NCBI RefSeq assembly: GCF_017874735.1
Contig: NZ_JAGGLV010000033.1
Coordinates: forward strand, 1-64,000
Direction: 5' to 3'
Length of the DNA: 64,000 nucleotides
From: Paenibacillus silagei
Lineage (GTDB): Bacteria > Bacillota > Bacilli > Paenibacillales > Paenibacillaceae
Shown here: piece by piece, positions 55,769 through 64,000 of the stretch
Position numbering within the stretch: position 1 is the first letter of the stretch
How the letters are laid out: the number at the start of each line of letters is the position of its first letter
The notes under the pieces: model-generated
Told to the model about the DNA's origin: nothing
What the model saw: only the letters and a program-made list of their open reading frames with translations
Database searches by the model: none
Position numbers and translations under genes: made by a program

Positions 55769-57193
55769 GTGCTGAAGGGAATCAGGTCCAGACTTATCGT
55801 CTATATTACCCTTGTGCTGCTCCTGATCGTGCTGCTGCTGGAGGGAGTGTTCATCGCTGCTGTCCACTATTATTATCTGGGCAGTGCGATGGAGACATTG
55901 AATACAAGGGCCACGACTTCAGCGACCTTTTTCAATAAGTATCTGGAGAGTTATAGCTTGAATGAGCGGGCGCGTTATATTCTGGAGAATCTCTCCCCTG
56001 AGGAGAGCAGTAAGGTGGAAGTGCTGAGTCCAGCTGGGCACGTGGTCATTAATTCCTTCGGCTTCTCCAGTACAGAGCAGGTGAGTACCCCTGATGTGAG
56101 AGCAGCTCTGACCAGCGGCAAAGGAAGCTTTCAGAGCATCAAGCCAGTGAACGGGGAACGAATTATGGCAGTCTCTATCGCGCTGAAGGAGTCGGGGAGC
56201 ACAATCGGCTTGCTGCGGTACTCGGTCTCGGCAGAGCCTTTATATCATGTTATTATCCGGATCGCGCTCAATGCAGCCGTCATCGGACTACTCGTCATTG
56301 GATTCGGCTTCATGCTCAGCCTGATTATCGCCAAACGGATCGTAGGGCCGATCCAGCAGCTGACCGGGGTCGCCAAGGAAATGGCCACCGGTAATTTTGC
56401 CGTCCGGGCAGCGAGGCGCTATGACGATGAAGTCGGCACCCTTGCGGTAACACTGAATTATATGTCGGAGGAAATTCTCAAGAGCGAGAAGCTCAAATAT
56501 GATTTCATCTCCTCCGTCACCCATGAACTGCGGACCCCGCTTACCTCCATCAAAGGCTGGGGGGAAACGCTGCTGGTCGGTGATTTATCAGATAGGCAGG
56601 AGATCCTGCAGGGGCTTGAGGTCATGACCGGGGAGACAGACCGGCTGATCGGACTGGTGGAGGATCTGCTCGACTTCTCCAAATTTCAGGCCGGAGAGAT
56701 CCGCATTGTGCGCCAGCCGTATGATCTCAGAGGCCTGCTGGAGGATCTGCTGCTGCAATTCAGATACCGGGGACAGACGAAGCAGATCCGCCTCTACGCC
56801 GACCTTCCCGATCAGCCGCTGCCGGTGGACGGTGATTTTAACCGGTTGAAGCAGGTGTTTGTCAATTTGCTGGATAATGCGTTCAAGTTCACCCCTGCGG
56901 AGGGTGAGATCCGCCTTACCGCAGTGCTCGAAGGCGAACGGATAATCGTCACCGTGGCTGACAACGGCGAAGGCATCGAGGCCGCGGATCTGACGCAGCT
57001 TGGCACCAAATTCTTCAAAGGCCGCTCCCGTCAGTCCGGCAGCGGCCTGGGCCTCGCCATCTGCAAAGAAATTATCGAGCTGCATGACGGGCGTCTGCGG
57101 ATCGAGAGTGAGTTCACCAAAGGAACCTCGGTAATTGTTGAGCTGCCGCGCTACGAGGTGGAGCAGCATTTTGCATCACCAGTGCAGCTTTAG
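55769..57193 (+). CDS. Sensor histidine kinase, HAMP type
   Basis: About 474 residues. Two membrane helices (about 8-30 and 170-195) flank an extracellular domain; then HAMP, HisKA (SSVTHELRTPLTSIKGWGE), and an ATPase domain with N-box VFVNLLDNAFKF and G-boxes VADNGEGIEA and GSGLGLAICKEI. I take the GTG at 55769, two bases after the regulator stop and preceded by GGAGGGG; a longer frame starts at 55736 inside the regulator gene. Works with the response regulator above; its signal may be linked to the lipoprotein upstream. Confidence 0.93.
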   Translation: MLKGIRSRLIVYITLVLLLIVLLLEGVFIAAVHYYYLGSAMETLNTRATTSATFFNKYLESYSLNERARYILENLSPEESSKVEVLSPAGHVVINSFGFSSTEQVSTPDVRAALTSGKGSFQSIKPVNGERIMAVSIALKESGSTIGLLRYSVSAEPLYHVIIRIALNAAVIGLLVIGFGFMLSLIIAKRIVGPIQQLTGVAKEMATGNFAVRAARRYDDEVGTLAVTLNYMSEEILKSEKLKYDFISSVTHELRTPLTSIKGWGETLLVGDLSDRQEILQGLEVMTGETDRLIGLVEDLLDFSKFQAGEIRIVRQPYDLRGLLEDLLLQFRYRGQTKQIRLYADLPDQPLPVDGDFNRLKQVFVNLLDNAFKFTPAEGEIRLTAVLEGERIIVTVADNGEGIEAADLTQLGTKFFKGRSRQSGSGLGLAICKEIIELHDGRLRIESEFTKGTSVIVELPRYEVEQHFASPVQL

Positions 57194-57213
57194 CTCTGTA
57201 TCCCCCTGTGCTA

Positions 57214-57687
57214 CTATAACTCTACCCGGGCTTGTCCGCTCCCGTGCGCGATTTCCACAACTGGCTTAGTCTCTATAGAGACGTTACCGGCCACGGCTCT
57301 GGAGATCATACAGGAGGCTTCAGCCTTATGTGCCAGCCGCTCTGCCATCTTAAGCTGCGCCGGTGTCGCACCAGCCTGGAGCACAATGCTAGGCTTGTGC
57401 ACGATCTTTTCGTACGTGAACACATTATTCGTGACATCTACTGTCGCTTCAGACGCCAGGGTCAGGGCCTCTGGAACAATCTCCGAACGCTCCAGCATTG
57501 CGGCCAGAGTAATCAGGTAACAGGTCGCTGCTGCACCCAGCAGCATCTCATCCGGGTTCGTGCCGGTTCCCGGACCGCCCATCTCCTGCGGAATCGATAT
57601 AACCGTCCGCAGTCCGCCCGCATCAATATGCCCTTCGCTGTTCCGCCCTCCATTCCATACCGCCTTCAGGTGAAAAGGATGCTTCAT
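57214..57687 (-). CDS. OsmC-family peroxiredoxin-like protein
   Basis: 157 residues. OsmC fold with the two Cys positions AAATCYLITLAAML and AEASCMISRAVAG and the substrate Glu/Arg context expected of the family. Such proteins reduce organic peroxides in the cytosol. AGGACGGAGTGAG lies before the ATG. Convergent with the kinase gene. Confidence 0.85.
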   Translation of the reverse strand: MKHPFHLKAVWNGGRNSEGHIDAGGLRTVISIPQEMGGPGTGTNPDEMLLGAAATCYLITLAAMLERSEIVPEALTLASEATVDVTNNVFTYEKIVHKPSIVLQAGATPAQLKMAERLAHKAEASCMISRAVAGNVSIETKPVVEIAHGSGQARVEL

Positions 57688-57741
57688 CTCACTCCGTCCT
57701 TTCTTTTCTGCTTAGCTGATTTTACAGCCATCTCTACACTT

Positions 57742-58326
57742 CTACTGCAACTTAATCTCGTCAAAAAGCCCCGTCTGCTGATCAGGCTGATCCAGGTATG
57801 CAGTCTCATTCGCTGGACAGCTTCCGCCCAGGTACGTAGCAAAAAGCGCCTCTACCTGGGCCATAGTGACCGGCTTTGCGGAATCCTGTAATTCATATCC
57901 GAGCTGGCCGTTAGGCTCAATCGTCGCCGTTTTGACATCGCTGAGCCTGGAGATACCCTGTCCCCGCAGGCTCATCTCCAGCTCATCGACGGTTAATCTA
58001 AGCTTCCTCAGATTCTTAGGCTGAAGCTGTCCCTCCGCAATAACAATAACCGCAGGCCCCTTAATTAGCCGCTCAAAAGCATTCCACCGTACCTGCAGCC
58101 ATTCCACTATAATTAACACTATGATGAATACGGCTGCTGCAACTATAGTAATCAGAATACTATGATCGGCGATCGGCTGCACAATAATCGTCCCAATTGA
58201 GATCATGGCGATCGTCGTAGGAATCGTCATCTGCGAGATCGATTTGCGGCCGGCCAGCCGCAGCACCAGCATCCCGACAATGATCAGCACCAGCGCCTTC
58301 CAGATTTCGCTCCAGATTTCATTCAT
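57742..58326 (-). CDS. DUF421 (YetF-type) membrane protein
   Basis: About 194 residues. Three N-terminal helices (LVLIIVGMLVLRLAG, then IPTTIAMISIGTIIV) and the DUF421 core (LRKLRLTVDELEMSLRGQG, ATIEPNGQLGYEL). Function unknown; spore-germination-linked relatives exist. Start at 58326 with AAAGGAGACGGAGCG; the longer frame to 58467 overlaps the DapA-family gene. Confidence 0.85.
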   Translation of the reverse strand: MNEIWSEIWKALVLIIVGMLVLRLAGRKSISQMTIPTTIAMISIGTIIVQPIADHSILITIVAAAVFIIVLIIVEWLQVRWNAFERLIKGPAVIVIAEGQLQPKNLRKLRLTVDELEMSLRGQGISRLSDVKTATIEPNGQLGYELQDSAKPVTMAQVEALFATYLGGSCPANETAYLDQPDQQTGLFDEIKLQ

Positions 58327-58390
58327 CGCTCCGTCTCCTTTTGACAGTAGATAGGCTAGCTTTTGTCTTACAGGAGGCGAATATGCATAT

Positions 58391-59188
58391 CTAGAGAATC
58401 GGAGCCCGGCACACGCCCGCCGGAATCCCCAACCGGTTGTAATGCTGCTTGATGTTGACAAGCGCATGCCCGCTGAACACCTGCGCCACTATGTCCTCCA
58501 AAGGTCCAGCCTCCACCTGCTCCTTCCGCAGCAGACGCTCCACCGCGCTCTTGATCTCCAAGGGGTATAGATTTCCCGCCACACTGGAGAGGCCATTACA
58601 AGGGCCTGCGGCGAAATTCTCCACAAGCCTCATATCCCCTGCTGCAAAAAGAATGAACCCCTCCGGATACTCCACTCCCACATGCCGCTGCAAATCGCCT
58701 GTTTCCTTGTAGCCGACAATATTCGGATGGCGCAGGATTAACGTGTACAACGACTCCGGGGTCAAATCGAATCCGGTTCTTCCCGGATTATTATAGAGGG
58801 CAACAGGCTTAGAAGTATGACTAAGCAGTACCTCCACATAAGCAACCGCCTGTTGCTGCGTAGGCCGGATATACGGGGGAAATCCGATCAGCAGCACATC
58901 CATCACTGATGTCTCCACCGCCTGCACCAGCCGGACAGCATCACGGGTTCTTATCGCGGACACGCCGAAGATCAGCTCCATCCCCGGAGTACGCTCTTGA
59001 TTGAAATATTCAATAATTTCTAATCTTTCCTCAATACTCAGCGAATGCTGCTCGCCAGTACTTCCTGAGATCAGCAGGGATTCGATGCCGTTTTGCTGCT
59101 GGTAAGCCACGATAGGCGCAAATCCGTCTGTATTCAGACCCTCATCCCCATGAAAAGGCGTTGGAATCGCCACATTTAATCTTTTCAT
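58391..59188 (-). CDS. DapA/NAL-family aldolase
   Basis: 265 residues, about 25 shorter than a typical dihydrodipicolinate synthase. Schiff-base Lys in VGYKETGD and Tyr in ALYNNPGRTG are intact. The true reaction may be N-acetylneuraminate lyase-like or another 2-keto acid aldolase; there is no operon partner to decide. GGAAGGGGTGAGGGG precedes the ATG. Confidence 0.88.
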   Translation of the reverse strand: MKRLNVAIPTPFHGDEGLNTDGFAPIVAYQQQNGIESLLISGSTGEQHSLSIEERLEIIEYFNQERTPGMELIFGVSAIRTRDAVRLVQAVETSVMDVLLIGFPPYIRPTQQQAVAYVEVLLSHTSKPVALYNNPGRTGFDLTPESLYTLILRHPNIVGYKETGDLQRHVGVEYPEGFILFAAGDMRLVENFAAGPCNGLSSVAGNLYPLEIKSAVERLLRKEQVEAGPLEDIVAQVFSGHALVNIKQHYNRLGIPAGVCRAPIL

Positions 59189-59228
59189 CCCCTCACCCCT
59201 TCCTTTCTTCTATCTAATGTAACAAAAA

Positions 59229-59264
59229 ATCCCGATGAATCAAGAGAGACTTGATCATCAGGAT
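59229..59264 (-). terminator. Terminator after paralog 2
   Basis: Long stem ATCC-GATGATCAAG/CTTGAT-CATC-GGAT with TTTTTT on the minus strand; closely similar to the terminator at 62660-62695. Confidence 0.88.
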
Positions 59265-59296
59265 AAATTCAGTTCTATAGCAACACTGCTTCCCGC

Positions 59297-60388
59297 TTAC
59301 TTAGCCTTACCGGCAGGCTCATAGATCAGACAACGCAGCTGTTTACCCGGATAGCGGAATTCCGCATTATATTTGCTGCCATCTTCCAGTAACACATCCA
59401 CGGCCACCATCCCGCGTTTATTGTTTACCTCAGTGCCCGTCAGATACGCCTTCACTATCTTTCTTTTCTCTCCCTGCTTGTCCTTTACAATCCGGGTAGC
59501 TTCCTTTACCCAGCTGTCATCCTTCTTCATGGCAGCCGCAGCTGCCGTGTCGATAGGGGTTCTTTTCATCACAGAGTTAAAAGCTGTCGTATCTGCCACC
59601 ACCCCGGTGTCAGGATCGATCTGCACACTATATTGCCAGTATTCCTGACCTTGTCCAAGCAGAGTATGCGACTTATATGGTTCAGAGTGAACCGACCAAA
59701 ATGAGGGTATGCCATGACCCGGTTCAACCAGCATAACATTTGTTTTCAGCTTGGAGATATCGGCATCGAACAGCTTGCGCACACTTTCAGCCGCCCGTGC
59801 CTGTACTTCAGCCTTGCTGAATTTCTCCGGTACGGCCACAACAGGAGCAGTTATATTACGTTTGGATGCCACAAGATTAAGCCGGTAGGACCAGTCAATC
59901 ATTTGCAACAGCTCTTCATCCGTCCAGGTGCGCTCCGGTTGATAATACGTATTGGTCTTTATATCGAAATACACTTCTCCCTGCCCCGCCTGTAGCGGCA
60001 ATGGCTTCTGTGGCCGCACACCATCATAGACATATTGATCTTCCAGCACCCGCCTGCGGTTGATCTCCGCTTCGGTCATTTCCCGGCCTGAAGTGTTCGG
60101 ATCGCCCGGTAGCTCCATATAGTCGTAGATTTGCTGGATCTGCTCCTCTGTCATCTGCTTCAGCAGCAGATCATCATTCACGGTAGATACCGGCACGGGT
60201 GCCTCCACCTTCAGCACAGGAACGGCGCTTCCTGCCGGACTTGCCTTAGCACTGACCGGAGTTGCCGTACTGTACTTTGCGATGACTGCTGAGTTCGCCA
60301 GACTGGGGACAAGAAGTCCGCTGAATGCAAACATACCGCCTGAGCATAGGACAACTGCCATAGTAACAGACCACTTTTTCTTGTTCAA
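59297..60388 (-). CDS. Membrane-anchored protein, paralog 2 of a duplicated pair
   Basis: About 363 residues. N-terminal membrane anchor (SVTMAVVLCSGGMFAFSGL), then an extracellular region with YDGVRPQKPLPLQAGQG, RTWTDEELLQMIDWS and GMVAVDVLLEDGSKYNAEF. All three are shared with the gene at 62726-63823. I place the start at TTG 60388, because GGAGGT lies seven bases upstream; the same is true in the paralog. No catalytic motif is seen; the C-terminal half resembles PepSY/inhibitor-like domains. Expressed from a direct-repeat promoter. Confidence 0.72.
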   Translation of the reverse strand: MNKKKWSVTMAVVLCSGGMFAFSGLLVPSLANSAVIAKYSTATPVSAKASPAGSAVPVLKVEAPVPVSTVNDDLLLKQMTEEQIQQIYDYMELPGDPNTSGREMTEAEINRRRVLEDQYVYDGVRPQKPLPLQAGQGEVYFDIKTNTYYQPERTWTDEELLQMIDWSYRLNLVASKRNITAPVVAVPEKFSKAEVQARAAESVRKLFDADISKLKTNVMLVEPGHGIPSFWSVHSEPYKSHTLLGQGQEYWQYSVQIDPDTGVVADTTAFNSVMKRTPIDTAAAAAMKKDDSWVKEATRIVKDKQGEKRKIVKAYLTGTEVNNKRGMVAVDVLLEDGSKYNAEFRYPGKQLRCLIYEPAGKAK

Positions 60389-60447
60389 TTTTATTACCTC
60401 CATCGGGATTCAGGATATTAACTCTATCCATAGCTTAATCCCGGGAT

Positions 60448-60482
60448 ATTATAGAGTAGAGGAGCAGTTGTTATGGAGTTGT
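60448..60482 (-). promoter_or_regulatory. Direct-repeat promoter of paralog 2
   Basis: On the minus strand, ACAACT CCATA ACAACT (11 bp period; 60466-60471 and 60477-60482) is followed 12 bp later by a TATAAT -10. OmpR-family regulators bind such repeats in place of a -35. The same layout precedes paralog 1. Confidence 0.72.
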
Positions 60483-60491
60483 AAAATAGCT

Positions 60492-61865
60492 TCACAAAGT
60501 GGAGCTTAAAAAAAGCCGGATGCTCGTCCCCTCACCAGGAGCAGATTGCAGCTCAACTCTGCCCTGATGCGCTTCGGCAATCTGGCGGCATAGAGAGAGA
60601 CCCAGACCCGCATGGCCATAGGCCCGCGAACGTGAAGAATCTGCACGGTAGAAAGGCTCAAATGCCCGCCTGCTCTGCTCTTCTGTCATTCCACTCCCGC
60701 TGTCCTGTACTTCAAGCACCCCTTCTCCGTCCTGCTGATAGGCCAGCACACGGATCGTCTGCCCTGGCCGGGACACCGGAATCGCATTCTCGATCAGATT
60801 CACCAGCAAAGCTGCCAGAAGATCAGCATCTCCCCATACGGCAGGAATGGAGCTATTCATCTCAAGCAGCAATCCGTTATCTCTCACCCTCTGCTGCTCG
60901 GTCTGGGCCACAGTGTCGAATAGCGAAGCCACATCTACCTCTGCCAACACCAGCGGCTGATGCCGCAGAACGGATAGATCCAACAGCTTGAAGGCCAGAT
61001 TCTTCAGCCGCACCGTCTCACTGAGAATATAGCGGCCCGCTTTGACCTGATCGTCCTGATCTATGTTAGCTGTGGTCAGCAGCTCCGCAAATCCCTGCAT
61101 ACTGGTTAGCGGTGTCCGCAGCTCATGGGCTAGATTATCGACCATCCGCTGTTTATCCTCAGCCATGCCTGCAAGATCGCTCATCCGCTGCTCTATCACA
61201 GTAGCCATCTTGTTAAAGTTGAAGGCCAGCTCCCCGAATTCATCCCTGCTGTTCAGCTCCACACGCTTGGAATAGTCGCCTTCGGCAATCGTCTTTGTCG
61301 TCTCCGACAACAGCTTGAGTGGCTTAGTCAGATGCCGGATCAGAAGGTAGAGCAGTACCACAAGAAGCGGCCCTACAATCCAGTTAATCATCACAAAAAA
61401 ACGGTTAAGCTCCTCCTGCTGAGCGTACAGCCCGCTGATATCGCGCTTGTATACCAGTTCCAAATGTTGATAGGGAGCCGGGAGCGGCATCGCTAACGTC
61501 ATGATATGTTCTTCCTGTGCTGCACGCGTCTCCTCCTGACCGGGACTCACCCCGTCCTCAATGGGATACAGCAGCCGACCATTCTCACGTAGTTCCAATC
61601 CTATTCCCTGTTTGCGGTAATGCTGACCATAAGATTGAGTCACGCTTACCAGCAGTTCAGGGTTGAGCGACATCCCTCTGAACCGATTGGATTCCAGATT
61701 CTCATATATACTGTTTGTAATCAGCAGTTGCTCGCTGGCCGCGCGTTTACGCTCACTCGCCATGTTCAGCTGCCAGCTTTTTTTCAACACCATCACGACA
61801 CTCACATCAAGGGCCGCTATAAACAGCACCAGGACAGCAAGAAGAATCTTATGCCAGAACCGCAT
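60492..61865 (-). CDS. Sensor histidine kinase of the paralog module
   Basis: 457 residues. Membrane helices (about 5-30 and 155-180), a periplasm-side loop, HAMP, HisKA (DNLAHELRTPLTSMQGFAEL) and ATPase with N-box LVNLIENAIPVS and G-box AGLGLSLCRQI. Starts two bases after the response regulator stop. It should phosphorylate that regulator, which would drive the duplicated genes. Confidence 0.93.
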   Translation of the reverse strand: MRFWHKILLAVLVLFIAALDVSVVMVLKKSWQLNMASERKRAASEQLLITNSIYENLESNRFRGMSLNPELLVSVTQSYGQHYRKQGIGLELRENGRLLYPIEDGVSPGQEETRAAQEEHIMTLAMPLPAPYQHLELVYKRDISGLYAQQEELNRFFVMINWIVGPLLVVLLYLLIRHLTKPLKLLSETTKTIAEGDYSKRVELNSRDEFGELAFNFNKMATVIEQRMSDLAGMAEDKQRMVDNLAHELRTPLTSMQGFAELLTTANIDQDDQVKAGRYILSETVRLKNLAFKLLDLSVLRHQPLVLAEVDVASLFDTVAQTEQQRVRDNGLLLEMNSSIPAVWGDADLLAALLVNLIENAIPVSRPGQTIRVLAYQQDGEGVLEVQDSGSGMTEEQSRRAFEPFYRADSSRSRAYGHAGLGLSLCRQIAEAHQGRVELQSAPGEGTSIRLFLSSTL

Positions 61866-61867
61866 GG

Positions 61868-62527
61868 CTAGACCTGAACTTCCAGCCGGTAGCCCAGCTT
61901 GAACACGGTTTTGATCCGTTCTTCCCAGCCCAGCTTTTTGCGCAGCTGCCGGATATGTACATCCACAGTACGGGTATCACCCGCATAATCATAACCCCAT
62001 GCCAGCTCCAGCAGCTTCTCTCTGGAAAGAGCAATATTCCGGTTACGGATCAGCACTTCAAGCAGCTCGAATTCTCTGGCCGTCAGATCCACCAGCAGCT
62101 GATCCACCCACACCTGACGCTCCGTGAACCGGACTTCAACCCTATCGCATACAAAAGCAGAGGCGGCCTGTTCATTCCTCCGCAGCACGACATTAATCCG
62201 GGCCAGCAGCTCCAGAATCTCAAAAGGCTTAATAATATAATCATCCGCACCCAGCTCGAAGCCCCTGATCCGGTCAGAGAGTGCACCCCGGGCCGTAATC
62301 AGAATCACCGGAATCCGTAGTGGCGCAATCTGCTCCATCACCCCGAACCCGTCCAGTCCGGGAAGCATGACATCCAGCAAGATTAGATCCGCACGCTCCT
62401 TCTCCAGCATGTCCGCTACCTCCGAGCCGCTATAGGCTTTGGCATACGTATGTCCCACCAGCTTAAGATTCATCGTTATTAAATCATTAATCGCCTGTTC
62501 ATCCTCAACAACAAGTATATGAGCCAT
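61868..62527 (-). CDS. OmpR/PhoB-family response regulator of the paralog module
   Basis: 219 residues. Receiver Asp in ILLDVMLPGLDG and Lys in DDYIIKPFEI; C-terminal winged helix with RQLRKKLGW. AGGAGGATATT precedes the ATG. No ACAACT repeat is seen in its own upstream region, so it probably regulates the flanking paralogs rather than itself. Confidence 0.94.
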   Translation of the reverse strand: MAHILVVEDEQAINDLITMNLKLVGHTYAKAYSGSEVADMLEKERADLILLDVMLPGLDGFGVMEQIAPLRIPVILITARGALSDRIRGFELGADDYIIKPFEILELLARINVVLRRNEQAASAFVCDRVEVRFTERQVWVDQLLVDLTAREFELLEVLIRNRNIALSREKLLELAWGYDYAGDTRTVDVHIRQLRKKLGWEERIKTVFKLGYRLEVQV

Positions 62528-62659
62528 CTGTCGAATATCCTCCTAACTCTGTAGCCACAGAATACCCTTTCATAGGTAACCTAATCTTAATCATACCAGA
62601 TTCCAAAGCATCCATAACCTATAAGCCGAACCTGACCTTACACAACCGCTTGCCAAAAA

Positions 62660-62695
62660 ATCCTGACAAATCAAGAACTGCTTGATCGTCAGGAC
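62660..62695 (-). terminator. Terminator after paralog 1
   Basis: Stem TCCTGAC-ATCAAG/CTTGAT-GTCAGGA with TTTTTT on the minus strand; nearly the same sequence as the terminator of paralog 2. Confidence 0.88.
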
Positions 62696-62725
62696 TAGTT
62701 TGTTCATTGAACATAAGCTTCCCGC

Positions 62726-63823
62726 TTATTTCCCCTTATCGGCAGGCTCATAAATGAGGCAACGCAAAATCATACTCGGATAGCGAAATTCCGCATTATA
62801 TTTGCTGCCGTCTTCTAATAACACATCTACCGCAACCATTCCGCGCTTATTGTTCACCACGGTATCAGTCAGATATGCCTTTGCGATTTTCCTTTGCTCA
62901 CCTTGCTTATCCTTAACAATCCGTATAGCTTCCTTGATCCAGCTAGGATCCTTTTGGACTGATTTAGCCGCAGCCTCATCAATAGGCGTTCTTATCGCTG
63001 CCAAATTAACTGCTGTCGTATCCACTACCACTCCGGTTTCTGTATCGATAATCACATGGTAATTCCATACCTCCTGTCCTTGTCCCCGCATGGTCCGCTC
63101 CTTGTAGGGAGAAAAATACACCCACCATTGGGAAGGAAAGCCATATTCCGCTTTTCTCAGATTAGTTGCCATTTGCATCTTAGACACATCGGCATCGTAG
63201 AGCTTACGCACACTTTCAACCGCACGCATGATGAATTTAGATTCGCTGTACTTTTGAGGAAGAACAGGTTTTTCCGGAAAGCGTAGAGAGGCTGCAGACG
63301 CCTGGCGATAGTTCCAGTCTATAAGCTGCAGCAGTTCTTCATCGGTCCAAGTTCTATCTGGAACGTAGAGCGTATTGGTCTTTAGATCCAGATATAAATC
63401 TCCTTGTCCCGCCTCGAAGGGCAGGGGCTTCTGAGGCCGAAGGCCATCATACTCATACTGATCTTCCAGCACCCATTGACGCTTAGTTCGAAGGTTAAGC
63501 TCAGATTCGGTTTGATCCTGGCCGCCAACTACCGTGGGCTCAGGTGCTTTACTCAGAGAATCATAAATTTGCTCCATTAGCTCCTTGTTCATATTCTTCC
63601 GCAGGTAATCATCGACAGTAGATACTGGCACAGGTGCCGCTACTTTCAATACAGGAACTGTACTCTCCGGCAGTGTCAGTCTGAGATCATTCTGTGCTGC
63701 TGCGCTGCCTTTGGTGACAACAGCAGAGTTCACTAAGTTCGGGACGACAACAGCACTGATGGCGAATAACCCTCCTGCACATAACAGGACTGCTATAGAA
63801 GCAGACCACTTCTTCTTATTCAA
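62726..63823 (-). CDS. Membrane-anchored protein, paralog 1 of a duplicated pair
   Basis: About 365 residues. Same plan as paralog 2: anchor (WSASIAVLLCAGGLFAIS), YDGLRPQKPLPFEAGQG, RTWTDEELLQLIDWN, GMVAVDVLLEDGSKYNAEF and the C-terminal CLIYEPADKGK. TTG start at 63823 with GGAGGT upstream. The region between anchor and core differs more than the core, which suggests different ligands. Transcribed from its own direct-repeat promoter at 63881-63915. Confidence 0.72.
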   Translation of the reverse strand: MNKKKWSASIAVLLCAGGLFAISAVVVPNLVNSAVVTKGSAAAQNDLRLTLPESTVPVLKVAAPVPVSTVDDYLRKNMNKELMEQIYDSLSKAPEPTVVGGQDQTESELNLRTKRQWVLEDQYEYDGLRPQKPLPFEAGQGDLYLDLKTNTLYVPDRTWTDEELLQLIDWNYRQASAASLRFPEKPVLPQKYSESKFIMRAVESVRKLYDADVSKMQMATNLRKAEYGFPSQWWVYFSPYKERTMRGQGQEVWNYHVIIDTETGVVVDTTAVNLAAIRTPIDEAAAKSVQKDPSWIKEAIRIVKDKQGEQRKIAKAYLTDTVVNNKRGMVAVDVLLEDGSKYNAEFRYPSMILRCLIYEPADKGK

Positions 63824-63880
63824 CGGGATAACCTCCACAGGAGTATAGTATTTTCTCTACCATTACCCTACTCTCAACAT

Positions 63881-63915
63881 GTTATAAAGTAGAGTGACAG
63901 TTGTTATGGAGTTGT
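63881..63915 (-). promoter_or_regulatory. Direct-repeat promoter of paralog 1
   Basis: ACAACT CCATA ACAACT (63899-63904, 63910-63915 on the minus strand) and a TATAAC -10, the same layout as at 60448-60482. The end of the window (to 64000) contains nothing else I can name. Confidence 0.72.
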
Positions 63916-64000
63916 AAAAAGAGACCCTCGCCCGGAATAGAACAAACTTACCCTGCGGGTGAAGAATGCTGGTACCTCAACGCCTTCTGGTAGAATACAT

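Overview
The window looks like chromosome from a Paenibacillus or a close relative. The genes are Firmicute-type: strong GGAGG ribosome sites, frequent TTG and GTG starts, lipobox solute-binding proteins of the LplA type with LplB/YtcP-type permeases, AraC regulators fused to an extracellular sensor, SLH-anchored glycanases, and many two-component systems. Base composition is about 50-55% GC, except for an AT-richer island at roughly 22.7-36.7 kb. I saw no rRNA, tRNA, CRISPR array or intact insertion sequence by eye.

Layout. 0.2-4.8 kb: a TVP38/DedA-like membrane protein, then a glycine betaine importer operon (opuAA-AB-AC) with a divergent GbsR-type regulator. 4.8-5.5 kb: intergenic DNA with a tandem array of 51-52 bp hairpin units. 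5.5-12.1 kb: a 1747-residue SLH-anchored GH16 beta-glucanase and a divergent LacI regulator. 12.4-15.3 kb: fabH, a TetR regulator with two upstream operator-like palindromes, and two flavodoxin-fold genes. 15.8-22.1 kb: a pectin/rhamnogalacturonan operon (solute-binding lipoprotein, internal hairpin, two permeases, GH105, GH28). 22.1-36.7 kb: an accessory island with dispersed repeats, small RHH and DUF6809-like genes, an XRE-TPR regulator broken by an in-frame stop, a GNAT and a nucleotidyltransferase gene, a large RHS/YD-repeat toxin with a Hint domain and a likely immunity gene, a frameshifted three-module carbohydrate-binding-like gene, and decayed fragments of similar genes.

36.7-41.6 kb: an orphan solute-binding lipoprotein closely related to the one at 20.6 kb, a divergent membrane AraC sensor-regulator, and an LppM-like lipoprotein. 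41.7-44.9 kb: a KimA-type potassium importer, and a MarR regulator divergent from a DUF2798 membrane protein. 45.0-49.6 kb: GH32, a solute-binding protein and one permease, joined head to head with a 5'-truncated fructokinase. This junction looks like a deletion or inversion scar that removed the partner permease. 49.7-53.1 kb: an unknown protein, then a LacI regulator divergent from a GH1 6-phospho-beta-glucosidase with a perfect palindromic operator between them.

53.6-57.2 kb: a lipoprotein-response regulator-histidine kinase operon. 57.2-59.2 kb: OsmC, DUF421 and DapA-family genes. 59.3-63.9 kb: a second two-component system flanked by two paralogous membrane-anchored proteins. Each paralog has the same TTG start, the same direct-repeat promoter (two AGTTGT hexamers 11 bp apart) and a similar terminator.

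Main themes are uptake and breakdown of plant or fungal polysaccharides under local regulators, osmolyte and ion transport, envelope sensing, and one contact-toxin island. The most distinctive signals are the duplicated membrane-protein/two-component module, the two-copy structured repeat with compensatory stem changes (22.4 and 53.3 kb), and the junction at 49.05 kb.
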